The translations under genes were made by a program, and so were the position numbers. From Dehalococcoidales bacterium (GTDB taxonomy: Bacteria; Chloroflexota; Dehalococcoidia; Dehalococcoidales; RBG-16-60-22), in the NCBI GenBank assembly GCA_028712355.1, contig JAQTQH010000008.1:1-37326 (forward strand): DNA of 37,326 nt, given 5' to 3'. Of this stretch, positions 1-7,854 are shown in pieces. Below the pieces are notes generated by a model, which was given only the letters and a program-made list of their open reading frames with translations, did no database searches and was not told where the DNA came from. How positions within the stretch are numbered: position 1 is the stretch's first letter; each line of letters starts with the position of its first letter.

Positions 1-243
1 GTATTTGCCGGACTACCCGACCCGTTTTCCGCTATCCGCTATCACTCGCTGATGGTCCAGCGCGAGGGGCTACCCGACTGCCTGGAGGTTACCGCATGGA
101 CCGATGATAATACAATCATGGGGCTGAAGCATCGCCGGTATCCGGTCGAGGGCGTACAGTTCCATCCGGAATCCTTCATGACCGAAGCCGGTAAAGACCT
201 GCTGAAGAATTTTTTGACGATGGGGAGCAACAATCATGATTAA
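1..243 (+). CDS. trpG: Anthranilate synthase glutaminase subunit, C-terminal part
   Basis: The window opens inside this gene, in frame from base 1; about 80 C-terminal residues are present. TrpG is a class I glutamine amidotransferase that releases ammonia from glutamine for anthranilate formation from chorismate by TrpE. The visible part carries RYHSL and the family hallmark GVQFHPES, whose His (163-165) and Glu (169-171) complete the Cys-His-Glu triad; the nucleophilic Cys lies outside the window. The stop overlaps the start of trpD by 8 bases, which indicates translational coupling. PabA is nearly identical in motif, but the trp genes that follow settle the role. Confidence 0.93.
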   Translation, partial: VFAGLPDPFSAIRYHSLMVQREGLPDCLEVTAWTDDNTIMGLKHRRYPVEGVQFHPESFMTEAGKDLLKNFLTMGSNNHD

Positions 244-1258
244 GGAAGCTATCAATAAATTAGTAGAAGGAAACTCGCTGACGGTGGAGGAAGCCGCCGC
301 CGCGATGGAAGAAATTATGAGCGGCAACACCACACCAACCCAGCTGGGCGCCTTTCTCACCGCACTCAGGATTAAAGGCGAGACGGCGGAAGAAATTGCC
401 GGGTTTGCCAGCGTGATGCGTGCCAAGTCAACCCGTGTGTTCGCCACCGGACCATTACTCGACGTCGTGGGGACAGGCGGCGACAACGCCGGAACTTTCA
501 ACATCTCCACCACCGCCGCCTTCGTGGCTGCCGGGGCGGGGATTAAGGTCGCCAAGCACGGCAACCGCGCCGCCAGCAGCCAGTGCGGCAGCGCCGATGT
601 GCTGGAAGCACTGGGGGTTAAAATCGACCTTACCGCGGAGCAAGTACAGCAATGCATCGAGCAGGTGGGCATCGGCTTCATGTTCGCCCAGGTCTTTCAC
701 CCCGCCATGAAACACGCCGCCGCTCCCCGCCGCGAAATCGGCATCCGCACCGTATTTAATATCCTGGGACCTCTCACCAATCCGGCAGGCGCCCAGTACC
801 AGGTGCTCGGCGTTGCCAGTGAAGCTCTGGTAGAAAAGATGGCGCGAGTGCTGCGCGGCCTGGGCTGCCAGCACGCCATCGTCGTGCACGGCGCAGACGG
901 GCTGGATGAAATCACCACCTGCGATCGCACCAAATTATGCGAATTGAAAGAACGGGATATCCGAAGCTATACCTTCACCCCGGAAGACTTCGGCTTCCCG
1001 CGCGCCACAATTAATGACCTGAAAGGCGGCACCGCCATGGAAAACGCCGTCATGCTCCGCAGTATCCTGTCCGGCGACGCCGGACCAAGGAGGGACATCG
1101 TACTGCTGAATGCCGCCGCCGCCCTCCTCGCCGCCGATAGAGTGGACTCGATGAAAAAGGGCGTAGCTTTAGCCGCCGAGACTATCGATAGCGGCCACGC
1201 CCTGTCCAAGATGGAGCGCCTCATTGAATTCAGTCAGGACTTTCAAAGAGTGAATTGA
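236..1258 (+). CDS. trpD: Anthranilate phosphoribosyltransferase
   Basis: Transfers the phosphoribosyl group of PRPP to anthranilate, the second step of the tryptophan branch, in the cytoplasm. The 340-residue length is typical. The PRPP-binding glycine loop GTGGD lies at residues 79-83, followed by NIST (89-92) and KHGNR (107-111), all diagnostic of the family. The helical N-terminal domain (about 1-65) precedes the alpha/beta domain. The ATG lies inside the end of trpG. It is followed after one base by trpC, so the gene sits in a compact trpGDCF operon. No internal break is visible. Confidence 0.97.
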   Translation: MIKEAINKLVEGNSLTVEEAAAAMEEIMSGNTTPTQLGAFLTALRIKGETAEEIAGFASVMRAKSTRVFATGPLLDVVGTGGDNAGTFNISTTAAFVAAGAGIKVAKHGNRAASSQCGSADVLEALGVKIDLTAEQVQQCIEQVGIGFMFAQVFHPAMKHAAAPRREIGIRTVFNILGPLTNPAGAQYQVLGVASEALVEKMARVLRGLGCQHAIVVHGADGLDEITTCDRTKLCELKERDIRSYTFTPEDFGFPRATINDLKGGTAMENAVMLRSILSGDAGPRRDIVLLNAAAALLAADRVDSMKKGVALAAETIDSGHALSKMERLIEFSQDFQRVN

Positions 1259-1259
1259 G

Positions 1260-2039
1260 ATGATTCTGGAGCGCATCATCACCGATACCCGGACAGAACT
1301 TGAGCGCCGTAAAAAAACGGTAGCGTTGGCGGAGCTGGAAAAGCGAATTAAAACACAATCCCCGCCGCGCGACCTCGCCGCCGCGCTCAAGGGCGACCGC
1401 ATCCGGCTTATTGCGGAGGTCAAGAAGGCATCCCCTTCCCGGGGCGTTATCCGTGCTGATTTCCGCCCGGTGGAGATTGCTCAGACCTATACCGAAAGCG
1501 GCGCTGCTGCCATATCGGTACTGACCGAGACCCGTTACTTCCAGGGCAGCCTCGATTACCTGCGCGATATTGGAAAAGTACTGGATGAAAACCGAATCCC
1601 TCTGTTACGCAAGGACTTTATCATTGACCCTTACCAGGTGTATGAGTCGCGGGCTTATGGCGCAGACAGCCTGTTGCTCATCGTAGCGATTCTCACGCCA
1701 GCAAAACTGAAGGAACTGCTCAATCTAAGCCATGAACTGGGGATGGGCTGTTTAGTTGAAGTGCATGATGAGAAAGAAGCGGCAATCGCCCTTGCCAGCG
1801 ACGCCAGGATTATCGGCATCAATAACCGCAACCTGAAGACTTTTAAGGTTGATATCAATACCACACAGCGGCTGCGCCTCCTGATTCCGCCCGGCCGCAC
1901 CGTGGTCAGTGAAAGCGGCATCAAAGAACGCAGCCACCTGCTCATGCTGAAAGATTGGGGCGTTGACGCGGTGCTCATCGGCGAGGCGTTCATGGCAGCG
2001 CCAGACATCGCAGCTAAAATGAAGGAATTCCTGCCGTGA
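1260..2039 (+). CDS. trpC: Indole-3-glycerol phosphate synthase
   Basis: Catalyses ring closure and decarboxylation of CdRP to indole-3-glycerol phosphate. The protein is a single TIM-barrel domain of 259 residues, the usual size for a free-standing TrpC. The signature AEVKKASPSRG begins near residue 52 with the catalytic Glu and Lys of strand 1. LLRKDFIIDPYQ supplies the second catalytic Lys, and VEVHDE, GINNRNL and VSESGI supply later barrel-strand and phosphate-binding residues. The ATG starts one base after the trpD stop, and the stop overlaps the trpF start by four bases (GTGA). Confidence 0.97.
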   Translation: MILERIITDTRTELERRKKTVALAELEKRIKTQSPPRDLAAALKGDRIRLIAEVKKASPSRGVIRADFRPVEIAQTYTESGAAAISVLTETRYFQGSLDYLRDIGKVLDENRIPLLRKDFIIDPYQVYESRAYGADSLLLIVAILTPAKLKELLNLSHELGMGCLVEVHDEKEAAIALASDARIIGINNRNLKTFKVDINTTQRLRLLIPPGRTVVSESGIKERSHLLMLKDWGVDAVLIGEAFMAAPDIAAKMKEFLP

Positions 2040-2692
2040 CCAGAACCAAGATTTGCGGGTTCTCGCAAGTAGAGCCTGCCATGGCGGCGGCGCAGGCAGG
2101 CGCCGATTTTATCGGCATGGTCTTTGCGCCCGGCAAGCGGCAGGTCATCCCGGAACAGGCGGTACTCATTTCCGCCGCGATTCACAGGCTGAATCTCAGA
2201 CCGGAAATCGTGGGGGTTTTCGTGAATACGCCGCCAGATGAAGTAAACCGCGCCGCCGACGACTACAGGCTCGACCGGGTGCAGCTCAGCGGCACGGAAA
2301 GCCTGGAATACTGCCGGGCAATCGCACGTCCTGTTATCAGGGTAATCCACGTTACCGCAGCCATGCCAGTTCGTGATATTCTAACCGGCATCGAAAAAAG
2401 CTACAACGCACTCGCCGATAAAGATCTCATTTTACTGCTGGACACACACCATGATACCGCCTACGGCGGCACCGGGCAGACCTTCGACTGGCATATCGCC
2501 GTAGAGATCGCCGCTCGCTTCCCGGTGATGATTGCCGGCGGGCTGAATGCCGGCAACATCGGGCGACTGGTCAAGATGGTTCACCCCTGGGGCGTTGACG
2601 TTTCCTCAGGCGTGGAAACTGGCGGCAAGAAAGACATTGAAAAAATCAGAAATTTTATCACGGCGGCAAGAAAAGCGGACAAGCAAGGATAG
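2036..2692 (+). CDS. trpF: Phosphoribosylanthranilate isomerase
   Basis: Isomerises PRA to CdRP by an Amadori rearrangement, the step between TrpD and TrpC. The 218-residue TIM barrel starts with KICGF, in which Cys7 is the usual catalytic base. ADFIGMVFAPGKRQV, LLLDTHHD followed by GGTGQTFDW (general acid Asp), IAGGLNAGN and GVDVSSGVETGGKKD (phosphate binding) follow in the expected order. The start is a GTG that overlaps the trpC stop, so translation is probably coupled. It ends the visible trp operon: no trpB or trpA follows, unlike the arrangement in many bacteria. Confidence 0.96.
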   Translation: MTRTKICGFSQVEPAMAAAQAGADFIGMVFAPGKRQVIPEQAVLISAAIHRLNLRPEIVGVFVNTPPDEVNRAADDYRLDRVQLSGTESLEYCRAIARPVIRVIHVTAAMPVRDILTGIEKSYNALADKDLILLLDTHHDTAYGGTGQTFDWHIAVEIAARFPVMIAGGLNAGNIGRLVKMVHPWGVDVSSGVETGGKKDIEKIRNFITAARKADKQG

Positions 2693-2693
2693 T

Positions 2694-2746
2694 CTTTAAT
2701 ATAGTTATGTCATATTAAAGAGGCGGGACGAAGCCGCTTGCCGCCT
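2694..2746. terminator. Two adjacent inverted repeats between trpF and a convergent gene
   Basis: The first is a perfect 9-bp AT-rich repeat (CTTTAATAT at 2694-2702, ATATTAAAG at 2712-2720). The second has AGGCGG (2721-2726) facing CCGCCT (2741-2746). They lie exactly between the convergent ends of trpF and the next minus-strand gene, so they could end transcription from either side. Neither has a good T-run, so intrinsic termination is only a possibility. Confidence 0.4.
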
Positions 2747-3120
2747 CACTCTGGCTTCTCGATAACAATATCATCCCCGGAAGCTACCTTTTTAAAAGCC
2801 CGGGCATCTCCGATTATTTTACCGAATACCGTCACCGCGCTCGCCGGGCGGATTTCGCCCTGCCGGCTTGCCGGCGTAGGTCCGAAGAAGATACAAAAAG
2901 CATCGCCGTCCGGCCAGTAGCCAAGGTCGCCGGCATTAACCAGTTCCTTGCCGTTTTCCAGCGGCAGGTGTACCGGAATCGAAAAATAGACCTCATCGCC
3001 CCAGAGCTCCGCAATACTCTCAATCGGCAGCGCCTGCCAGATTGCCTGAGCGGTACGTGAATCATCGAGCACTGCCATTGCCTGAACCCGCCCTGCTTTT
3101 ATCCTGATTTGTTTTGCCAT
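2746..3120 (-). CDS. Cyclophilin-like fold protein (TM1367-like)
   Basis: A 124-residue cytoplasmic protein with no signal peptide or membrane segment. It resembles the cyclophilin-like family (Pfam Cyclophil_like), beta-barrel proteins related in fold to peptidyl-prolyl isomerases but without proven isomerase activity. Supporting features are the short N-terminal strand, TAQAIWQALPIES, WGDEVYFSIPV, GDLGYWPDGDAFCIFFGPTP and the terminal GKIIGDARAFKKV segment. The start has a good ribosome-binding site (AAGGAG, then CGGTAAA and ATG). It stands alone, convergent with trpF and divergent from the HD-GYP gene. Its biological role is unknown to me. Confidence 0.8.
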   Translation of the reverse strand: MAKQIRIKAGRVQAMAVLDDSRTAQAIWQALPIESIAELWGDEVYFSIPVHLPLENGKELVNAGDLGYWPDGDAFCIFFGPTPASRQGEIRPASAVTVFGKIIGDARAFKKVASGDDIVIEKPE

Positions 3121-3149
3121 TTTACCGCTCCTTCGCGATATTATCCTAT

Positions 3150-3155
3150 ATTATA
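3150..3155 (-). promoter_or_regulatory. Putative -10 box for the cyclophilin-like gene
   Basis: A perfect TATAAT on the minus strand lies about 30 bases upstream of the start codon, in the AT-rich gap between two divergent genes. No convincing -35 box stands 16-18 bases further upstream, so this is a tentative call. Confidence 0.35.
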
Positions 3156-3299
3156 ACGTGATGGGACTCTTATTGATACATTTGTTTATGGATAGTTCAG
3201 ATTATCGGCGCCGGTATTTATGATTTGTTTACGCCGTTTCTGTCATTCTAATACTGTATAAATAGCCCGACCACCTGACGGAGTATACTGAGGACAAAA

Positions 3300-5003
3300 A
3301 TGTTTAGCTTTGCGGGGAACGGTAAGGATTCCAAAAAAGAGGAACAGGTACGAAAGCCCCTCACCATCGAAGAGTACCGCGAAAGATTAGAGCTTCTCTA
3401 CGATGTCGCTCAGCAGGCTAACTCTTTTTCGGAAGTCTCCAATTTGCTGCAGGAGATTCTGCTGGTTATTGAACAACTGCTGCACGCCTCCGCCTCTTCT
3501 TTGCTCCTGATTGACCAGGAAAAACGTGAGCTTTACGCCCAGGCTGCCGGAGGTATGGCGGCGAATACCCTGAAGCAACTGCGGTTGAACCTTGATACCG
3601 GCATCACCGGATGGGTTGCCCGCCACGCTAAACCGACTATCGTCAATGACGTCGCGAAGGACAAGCGCTTCAATAAGGAAATCGATAATCTTTCCGGGTT
3701 TGTCACCAAGTCCATGATTGCCGCACCTATCTTCCGGGGACGCGAGATTATCGGCGTGATTGAGGCGCTCAACAAGTCTGATGGTGCCACCTTTACCGAG
3801 CGCGACCTCAGCGTCCTGACCGGCTTTGCCGCCACGGAAGCCCTGATTTTACTCGTTTCTATGGCAGGCACCGCCATAAACAACATCAAGCTGCACCAGG
3901 ACATGATGGACGGCTACAAGAGCACGGTGGAAGCGCTGGTAACCGCCGCCGACGCCAAAGACCCCTATGCTTGCGGTCATTCCCGGCGGGTCAGCGAATA
4001 CACTCTGATGGCAGCCCGCAACCTGAATTTTCCCGAGGGCGAACTGCGGATTCTCGAATTCGGTGCGCTTCTGCACGATATCGGCAAAATCGGCATCGAT
4101 GACAGTATCCTGCGCCGCCCGCGCCCGCTTACCGACGAGGAATGGTATGTCGTCCGCAAACACCCCATGCGCGGCGCGAATATCATCGCGGAAATTCCTT
4201 TCCTGGAAAAAGCAAAAGACATAGTACTCAGTCACCATGAAAGGTATGACGGCACCGGTTATCCCCAGGGACTCAAGGGGGAAAACATCCCCATGGGTGC
4301 CCGCATTGTCGCCGTTGCCGATGCCTTCGATACCATGACCACCGACCATGCCTACCGCCCGGTGCTCAACACCGAAGCTGCTGTGAATGAACTCATCGCC
4401 GGGACCGGTACCCAGTTCTGCCCGGTGGCAGTGGGCGCATTTATCAATGAACTCAAGAAAAATAAAGAGCTTTATACCACAAGTAACGCCACCATTGAAG
4501 CCATGAAGGATGCCGGGATAGCAACCGCCGAAGTTTCCGCGCTGCCGGACGTCGAGGACAATGCCCCAAACAGCACCGGGAACACCGAAGAAGCCGGGCA
4601 AGACCAGCCATTCAATCAGTCTGAAATAACAGGAAAAGAACCCACCCTGGCACAGCATGGAGCCAATGCGACACAAACTGTAGAACTATCGGAACCCGCC
4701 AGGGATGGTGAATCACCGGAAGAAGAAAAAGAACTCTTCCACGGAGACATTCAGATAAGATTCGATTCCACGTCGAGCTTCGCCCAGATAAGGCAGTGTA
4801 AAGAATGCCTGCGACAGATGGCAGACCTGAAGATTGTGCTGGACAGCTGGTCGGATGAAGAAGGAACCGCCATTACCGTGCGCACGCAGCAGCCGATTGA
4901 CATGGAACGCATCCTCAGCTTGTTACCGGCGGTACAATCCGTTGAAAAACGCCGTGACAATGTTGTTATTATCACCGCTGCTGCGGCGGTAGTCATGAGT
5001 TAG
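3300..5003 (+). CDS. GAF and HD-GYP domain signalling protein with extra C-terminal domain
   Basis: HD-GYP proteins usually hydrolyse cyclic di-GMP. This 567-residue protein has a GAF sensor domain (about 41-198), then an HD-GYP domain (about 205-390) with LLHDIGK (H259, D260), H312-H313 and the GYP triplet at 320-322; H227 in GHSRRVSEYT is a further metal-ligand candidate. All core residues are present, so it is probably an active phosphodiesterase. A disordered, Glu/Pro/Asn-rich linker (about 410-475) leads to an unassigned module of about 88 residues (480-567) that looks like a small alpha/beta domain. There is no signal peptide or membrane segment. GAGGACAAAA precedes the ATG. No diguanylate cyclase lies nearby. 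Confidence 0.92.
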   Translation: MFSFAGNGKDSKKEEQVRKPLTIEEYRERLELLYDVAQQANSFSEVSNLLQEILLVIEQLLHASASSLLLIDQEKRELYAQAAGGMAANTLKQLRLNLDTGITGWVARHAKPTIVNDVAKDKRFNKEIDNLSGFVTKSMIAAPIFRGREIIGVIEALNKSDGATFTERDLSVLTGFAATEALILLVSMAGTAINNIKLHQDMMDGYKSTVEALVTAADAKDPYACGHSRRVSEYTLMAARNLNFPEGELRILEFGALLHDIGKIGIDDSILRRPRPLTDEEWYVVRKHPMRGANIIAEIPFLEKAKDIVLSHHERYDGTGYPQGLKGENIPMGARIVAVADAFDTMTTDHAYRPVLNTEAAVNELIAGTGTQFCPVAVGAFINELKKNKELYTTSNATIEAMKDAGIATAEVSALPDVEDNAPNSTGNTEEAGQDQPFNQSEITGKEPTLAQHGANATQTVELSEPARDGESPEEEKELFHGDIQIRFDSTSSFAQIRQCKECLRQMADLKIVLDSWSDEEGTAITVRTQQPIDMERILSLLPAVQSVEKRRDNVVIITAAAAVVMS

Positions 5004-5055
5004 AGCCGGCACGGTATCAAGTATCCTGTCTCTGTTGGCTCCCAAAAACGCGTCA

Positions 5056-6477
5056 TTAAGCGTTGCCACCGCGGCGGCGGTAGTAGTCCAAAACCTTCCT
5101 GAGGGCGATGGCGCTGCGGCGGGTCGAGGGAAAAGCCGGAATACCTTTTGTCTGGAATTTCTTCGTAACGCTTCGCGCCTGCTCCATGCCCCGCGGCGTG
5201 GAATAAGAAACAATGGCCATGACCGGCTTGGCAAACCGGTCTCTGATATCCGCCATCAGGGAAACCTGGCTGTTCACATCCTCATCGGTGGCGAATCCCA
5301 TGGTAATGAAGTGCGTGGAAATCATCAGTATCAGACTATCGATATTCGCATCACGCGCCAGGATTTCCATGATGCGCTTCACCTCCTTGCTGTTCGGGTT
5401 GCCGGTATCTACCGGGTTGCGGTAGCTGCCGCCGACCAGGCTGAAAAACGTAGACAGCTCATCGTAGGACTGCCGGGTGAGTAACGGTATGGCGAGACCG
5501 GCTTCGCCGAAGTCATCGGCAATAGCTACAGACTGCCCTCCGGAACCGCCCGCGACGGCAACCCGCGCGCCTTTTACCGGCGGAAGATAGATGAGCGCCT
5601 TCAGGGTATCAATCAGCTCATCCATGTCGTCCACGTTAATTGCCCCGCACTGGCGGATGGCCGAATCCCATACTGCCTGGGGTACGGCCAGCGACCCGGT
5701 ATGGGATGCAATGGCACGCCCGCCCGCCTCGGTGCGGCCGCCTTTCCAGATAACCACCGGCTTCCGGCGCGAGACCTCGCGCAATACCTTTAAAAACCGC
5801 TTCCCGTCTTTGATGCCTTCCAGGTACATGCCGATGGCTTTGGTCTCCGGGTCATGACCGAGATATTCCAGGTAGTCCGCCGAATCCAAAACGATGCCGT
5901 TGCCGAAGCTAACCGACTTGCTGATATCCATGCCCTGCAAATGGGCTTCCAGACTGAAGAAAATGGCATGGGTGCCGCTCTGCGAGATAAAACCGATTTG
6001 CCCGGATGTGCCGGTATACTGCTCTACCGTCTGCTTGATGCCGATTTTAGGATTGAAAATCCCCATGCAGTTCGGCCCGATGAGCGGGAAACCTGCCTGA
6101 TGACTCTTTTCCCGCAAAACAGCTTCCATCTTCTTTCCTTCTGCCGTCCCCGTCTCGGAGAAACCAGAGGTGAAAAAATGGGCGGCACCCACCTTCTTGC
6201 GGATGCAGTCCTCCAGGATTTGCACGCTGACCGTCCTCGGTACGGCGCAGATAACAAGGTCAATATCACCTGGGATATCCATGAGACTCGTGAAATTTTC
6301 GATCCCCAGTTTTTTGATGCCTTCAATCGATTTAGGACTGACCTGAACGGAATACAGCTTTCCTTTGAAAGCGCGCTGGGCGCGCAGCCAGCGGAAATCG
6401 CCTTCCTGCTTATCGCCGACCACGACGACGCATTTAGGATTAAACGCCCGGTCCAGCCTGGTAAAGTCTAATTCCAT
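5056..6477 (-). CDS. NDP-forming acyl-CoA synthetase alpha-type protein (paralogue 1)
   Basis: Resembles the alpha subunit of ADP-forming acetyl/acyl-CoA synthetases, which make ATP from acyl-CoA. In order come an N-terminal CoA-binding Rossmann domain (about 1-130), a succinyl-CoA ligase-like domain with LIGPNCMGI and ISQSGTHA (about 131-300), and a third flavodoxin-like domain (about 300-473). ASHTGSLA holds H259, the phospho-histidine of the family. No beta (ATP-grasp) domain is fused and none is in the window, so it cannot by itself complete the known reaction. The CoA-binding loop is odd: after VVVVG it reads DKQEGD instead of the usual small-residue-rich turn. The start has GAGGTGG upstream. 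A paralogue lies at 7855-9279. Confidence 0.85.
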   Translation of the reverse strand: MELDFTRLDRAFNPKCVVVVGDKQEGDFRWLRAQRAFKGKLYSVQVSPKSIEGIKKLGIENFTSLMDIPGDIDLVICAVPRTVSVQILEDCIRKKVGAAHFFTSGFSETGTAEGKKMEAVLREKSHQAGFPLIGPNCMGIFNPKIGIKQTVEQYTGTSGQIGFISQSGTHAIFFSLEAHLQGMDISKSVSFGNGIVLDSADYLEYLGHDPETKAIGMYLEGIKDGKRFLKVLREVSRRKPVVIWKGGRTEAGGRAIASHTGSLAVPQAVWDSAIRQCGAINVDDMDELIDTLKALIYLPPVKGARVAVAGGSGGQSVAIADDFGEAGLAIPLLTRQSYDELSTFFSLVGGSYRNPVDTGNPNSKEVKRIMEILARDANIDSLILMISTHFITMGFATDEDVNSQVSLMADIRDRFAKPVMAIVSYSTPRGMEQARSVTKKFQTKGIPAFPSTRRSAIALRKVLDYYRRRGGNA

Positions 6478-6889
6478 ATGACCACCTCAATATTTTCGGT
6501 TAAAAAAGCACCGCAACCTCTATGACCTGTACTATTATACCGTAATTTGATGCCCTCCCTGAAATTTAAGCAGGCGGGGATGCCATTGAAACCGCCATTT
6601 CAAAAGAATGGCGACAGACACAACTGCAGATTGCCGAAAGCGAATTGGTTTCCCGGATAACGTGCACAGCTTATTTGAATTTGCCCCGGGCGATAGTGAT
6701 TATATAGCCGGGGATATCCGTAGGTGAGTCTTACCCGCTGCAGGAAAAAGCAGGAATCACGCAATTTCGATTGTAAGAATGATACCGCCTACGAGTAGTC
6801 GGCATTACCAGTCAAGCTTCTTGAAAATCATCTTGATTCCCCATTAGCTAAGGTGTTACTATGCAGATGGAGTCTCCCGAGGAGGCACA
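6478..6889. other. Intergenic region between divergent genes
   Basis: These 412 bases hold no gene I can support. On the minus strand a perfect TATAAT (6534-6539) lies about 57 bases before the acyl-CoA synthetase start, without a clear -35 box. A plus-strand frame of 39 codons (6608-6727) has no ribosome-binding site and no recognisable homology. The promoter of the downstream permease lies at the right edge. Confidence 0.5.
6833..6862 (+). promoter_or_regulatory. Putative promoter of the DMT permease gene
   Basis: TTGATT (6833-6838) is followed after 18 bases by TACTAT (6857-6862), about 28 bases before the TTG start codon. Both boxes are near consensus, which implies a very short leader. 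Confidence 0.42.
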
Positions 6890-7774
6890 TTGCTGGGCGA
6901 ACTTGAAGCACTACTGACTGCCCTTATCTGGGCCATCGGCACATCCATGCTGAAGCCGCTCAGCCGGTTCCATCCCGTTCTCCTCAACCAGGTGCGCTGC
7001 TTCGCCGCGGCGTTCCTCTTCGTCCCGATACTGGCGGCAACGGGCGGTTTCGCCCATCTGGGAGAGGTACCACCCCCTGCAGCGCTGTTTGCCATTGCCG
7101 GTACCTTTTCCGGCATCATGATTGGGGATAGCCTTTTCGTGCTGGCGCTGCGCCATATTGATGTCTCACGTGCCTATCCCATCGCCAACTGCACCAATCC
7201 GCTGATCACCATCGTCGTCGCCTATTTTGCCCTCAGCGAGCGCATTTCCAGCCTGGCATGGGTCGGCGTGGTACTGGTGCTGGCGGGCATCTATTTCGTT
7301 GCCTTCCCCAGGGGGCCGCTTCTGGTGAAGTTCTCCGTTGATTCACCGCAGGAGAGAAAAGGCTTAATGATACTGCTGGCAACCATCTTCTTCTGGGGCA
7401 TCAGCATCATCGGCATCAAGATGGGCACCCGCGCAATGGATATGCCGACCGCCAATTTCGTCCGCTTCCTGGGGGCAGTGATACTTATGATCCCGTTTAC
7501 CTTTTCCCGATGGAAACAGTTTAAAAAAGACATTGGATGGCGCACGATGTCCCTGGCTGCTTTTAACGGCGCTTTCACCTACGGGGTCGGCGGCATTTTC
7601 TTCCTGTGGGCTTTACAGCAGACCGGGGCGGCGATGACTGCGGTACTTTCGGCAACTTCGCCACTGTTCCTTGTGCCGATGGCAGTCTTCTTCCTTAAGG
7701 AAAAGGTAACACCCAAGCTGATTATGGGAGTGGTGCTGAGCGTGGCAGGAATCTGCGTGGTCTTCCTGGCTTAG
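6890..7774 (+). CDS. DMT-superfamily permease (two EamA domains)
   Basis: An inner-membrane protein of 294 residues with about ten hydrophobic segments in two EamA repeats (about 5-140 and 155-293). The first ends at VGVVLVLAGIYFVAF and the second at MGVVLSVAGICVVFL, the usual repeat-end signature. Family members export metabolites or amino acids; the substrate cannot be read from sequence. The start is TTG, chosen because GAGGAGG (6879-6885) stands four bases before it and no in-frame ATG is close. It lies between two minus-strand acyl-CoA synthetase-like genes and so has its own transcript. Confidence 0.9.
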   Translation: MLGELEALLTALIWAIGTSMLKPLSRFHPVLLNQVRCFAAAFLFVPILAATGGFAHLGEVPPPAALFAIAGTFSGIMIGDSLFVLALRHIDVSRAYPIANCTNPLITIVVAYFALSERISSLAWVGVVLVLAGIYFVAFPRGPLLVKFSVDSPQERKGLMILLATIFFWGISIIGIKMGTRAMDMPTANFVRFLGAVILMIPFTFSRWKQFKKDIGWRTMSLAAFNGAFTYGVGGIFFLWALQQTGAAMTAVLSATSPLFLVPMAVFFLKEKVTPKLIMGVVLSVAGICVVFLA

Positions 7775-7805
7775 ATTTTTTCACTTTACCCCATAGAAAA
7801 TACGC

Positions 7806-7824
7806 AGAGGGGCTTCGCCCCTCT
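7806..7824. terminator. GC-rich hairpin between convergent genes
   Basis: AGAGGGG and CCCCTCT form a perfect 7-bp stem around a CTTCG loop. It lies between the permease (+) and the second acyl-CoA synthetase-like gene (-), whose ends converge. T-runs on either side are weak, but position and stability suggest a bidirectional terminator. Confidence 0.5.
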
Positions 7825-7854
7825 TAAACGCCACGGCAAAATATCATCTGTAGA

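Noticed and set aside
70-681. A 203-codon antisense frame across trpG and trpD
   Set aside because: Both plus-strand genes have full family signatures and coupling; this is a shadow.
3849-4676. A 275-codon antisense frame in the HD-GYP gene
   Set aside because: The HD-GYP motifs on the plus strand are decisive; the antisense product matches nothing.
6608-6727. A 39-codon frame in the intergenic region before the permease
   Set aside because: No ribosome-binding site, no known motif and no clear codon bias; could be an old gene remnant but cannot be supported.
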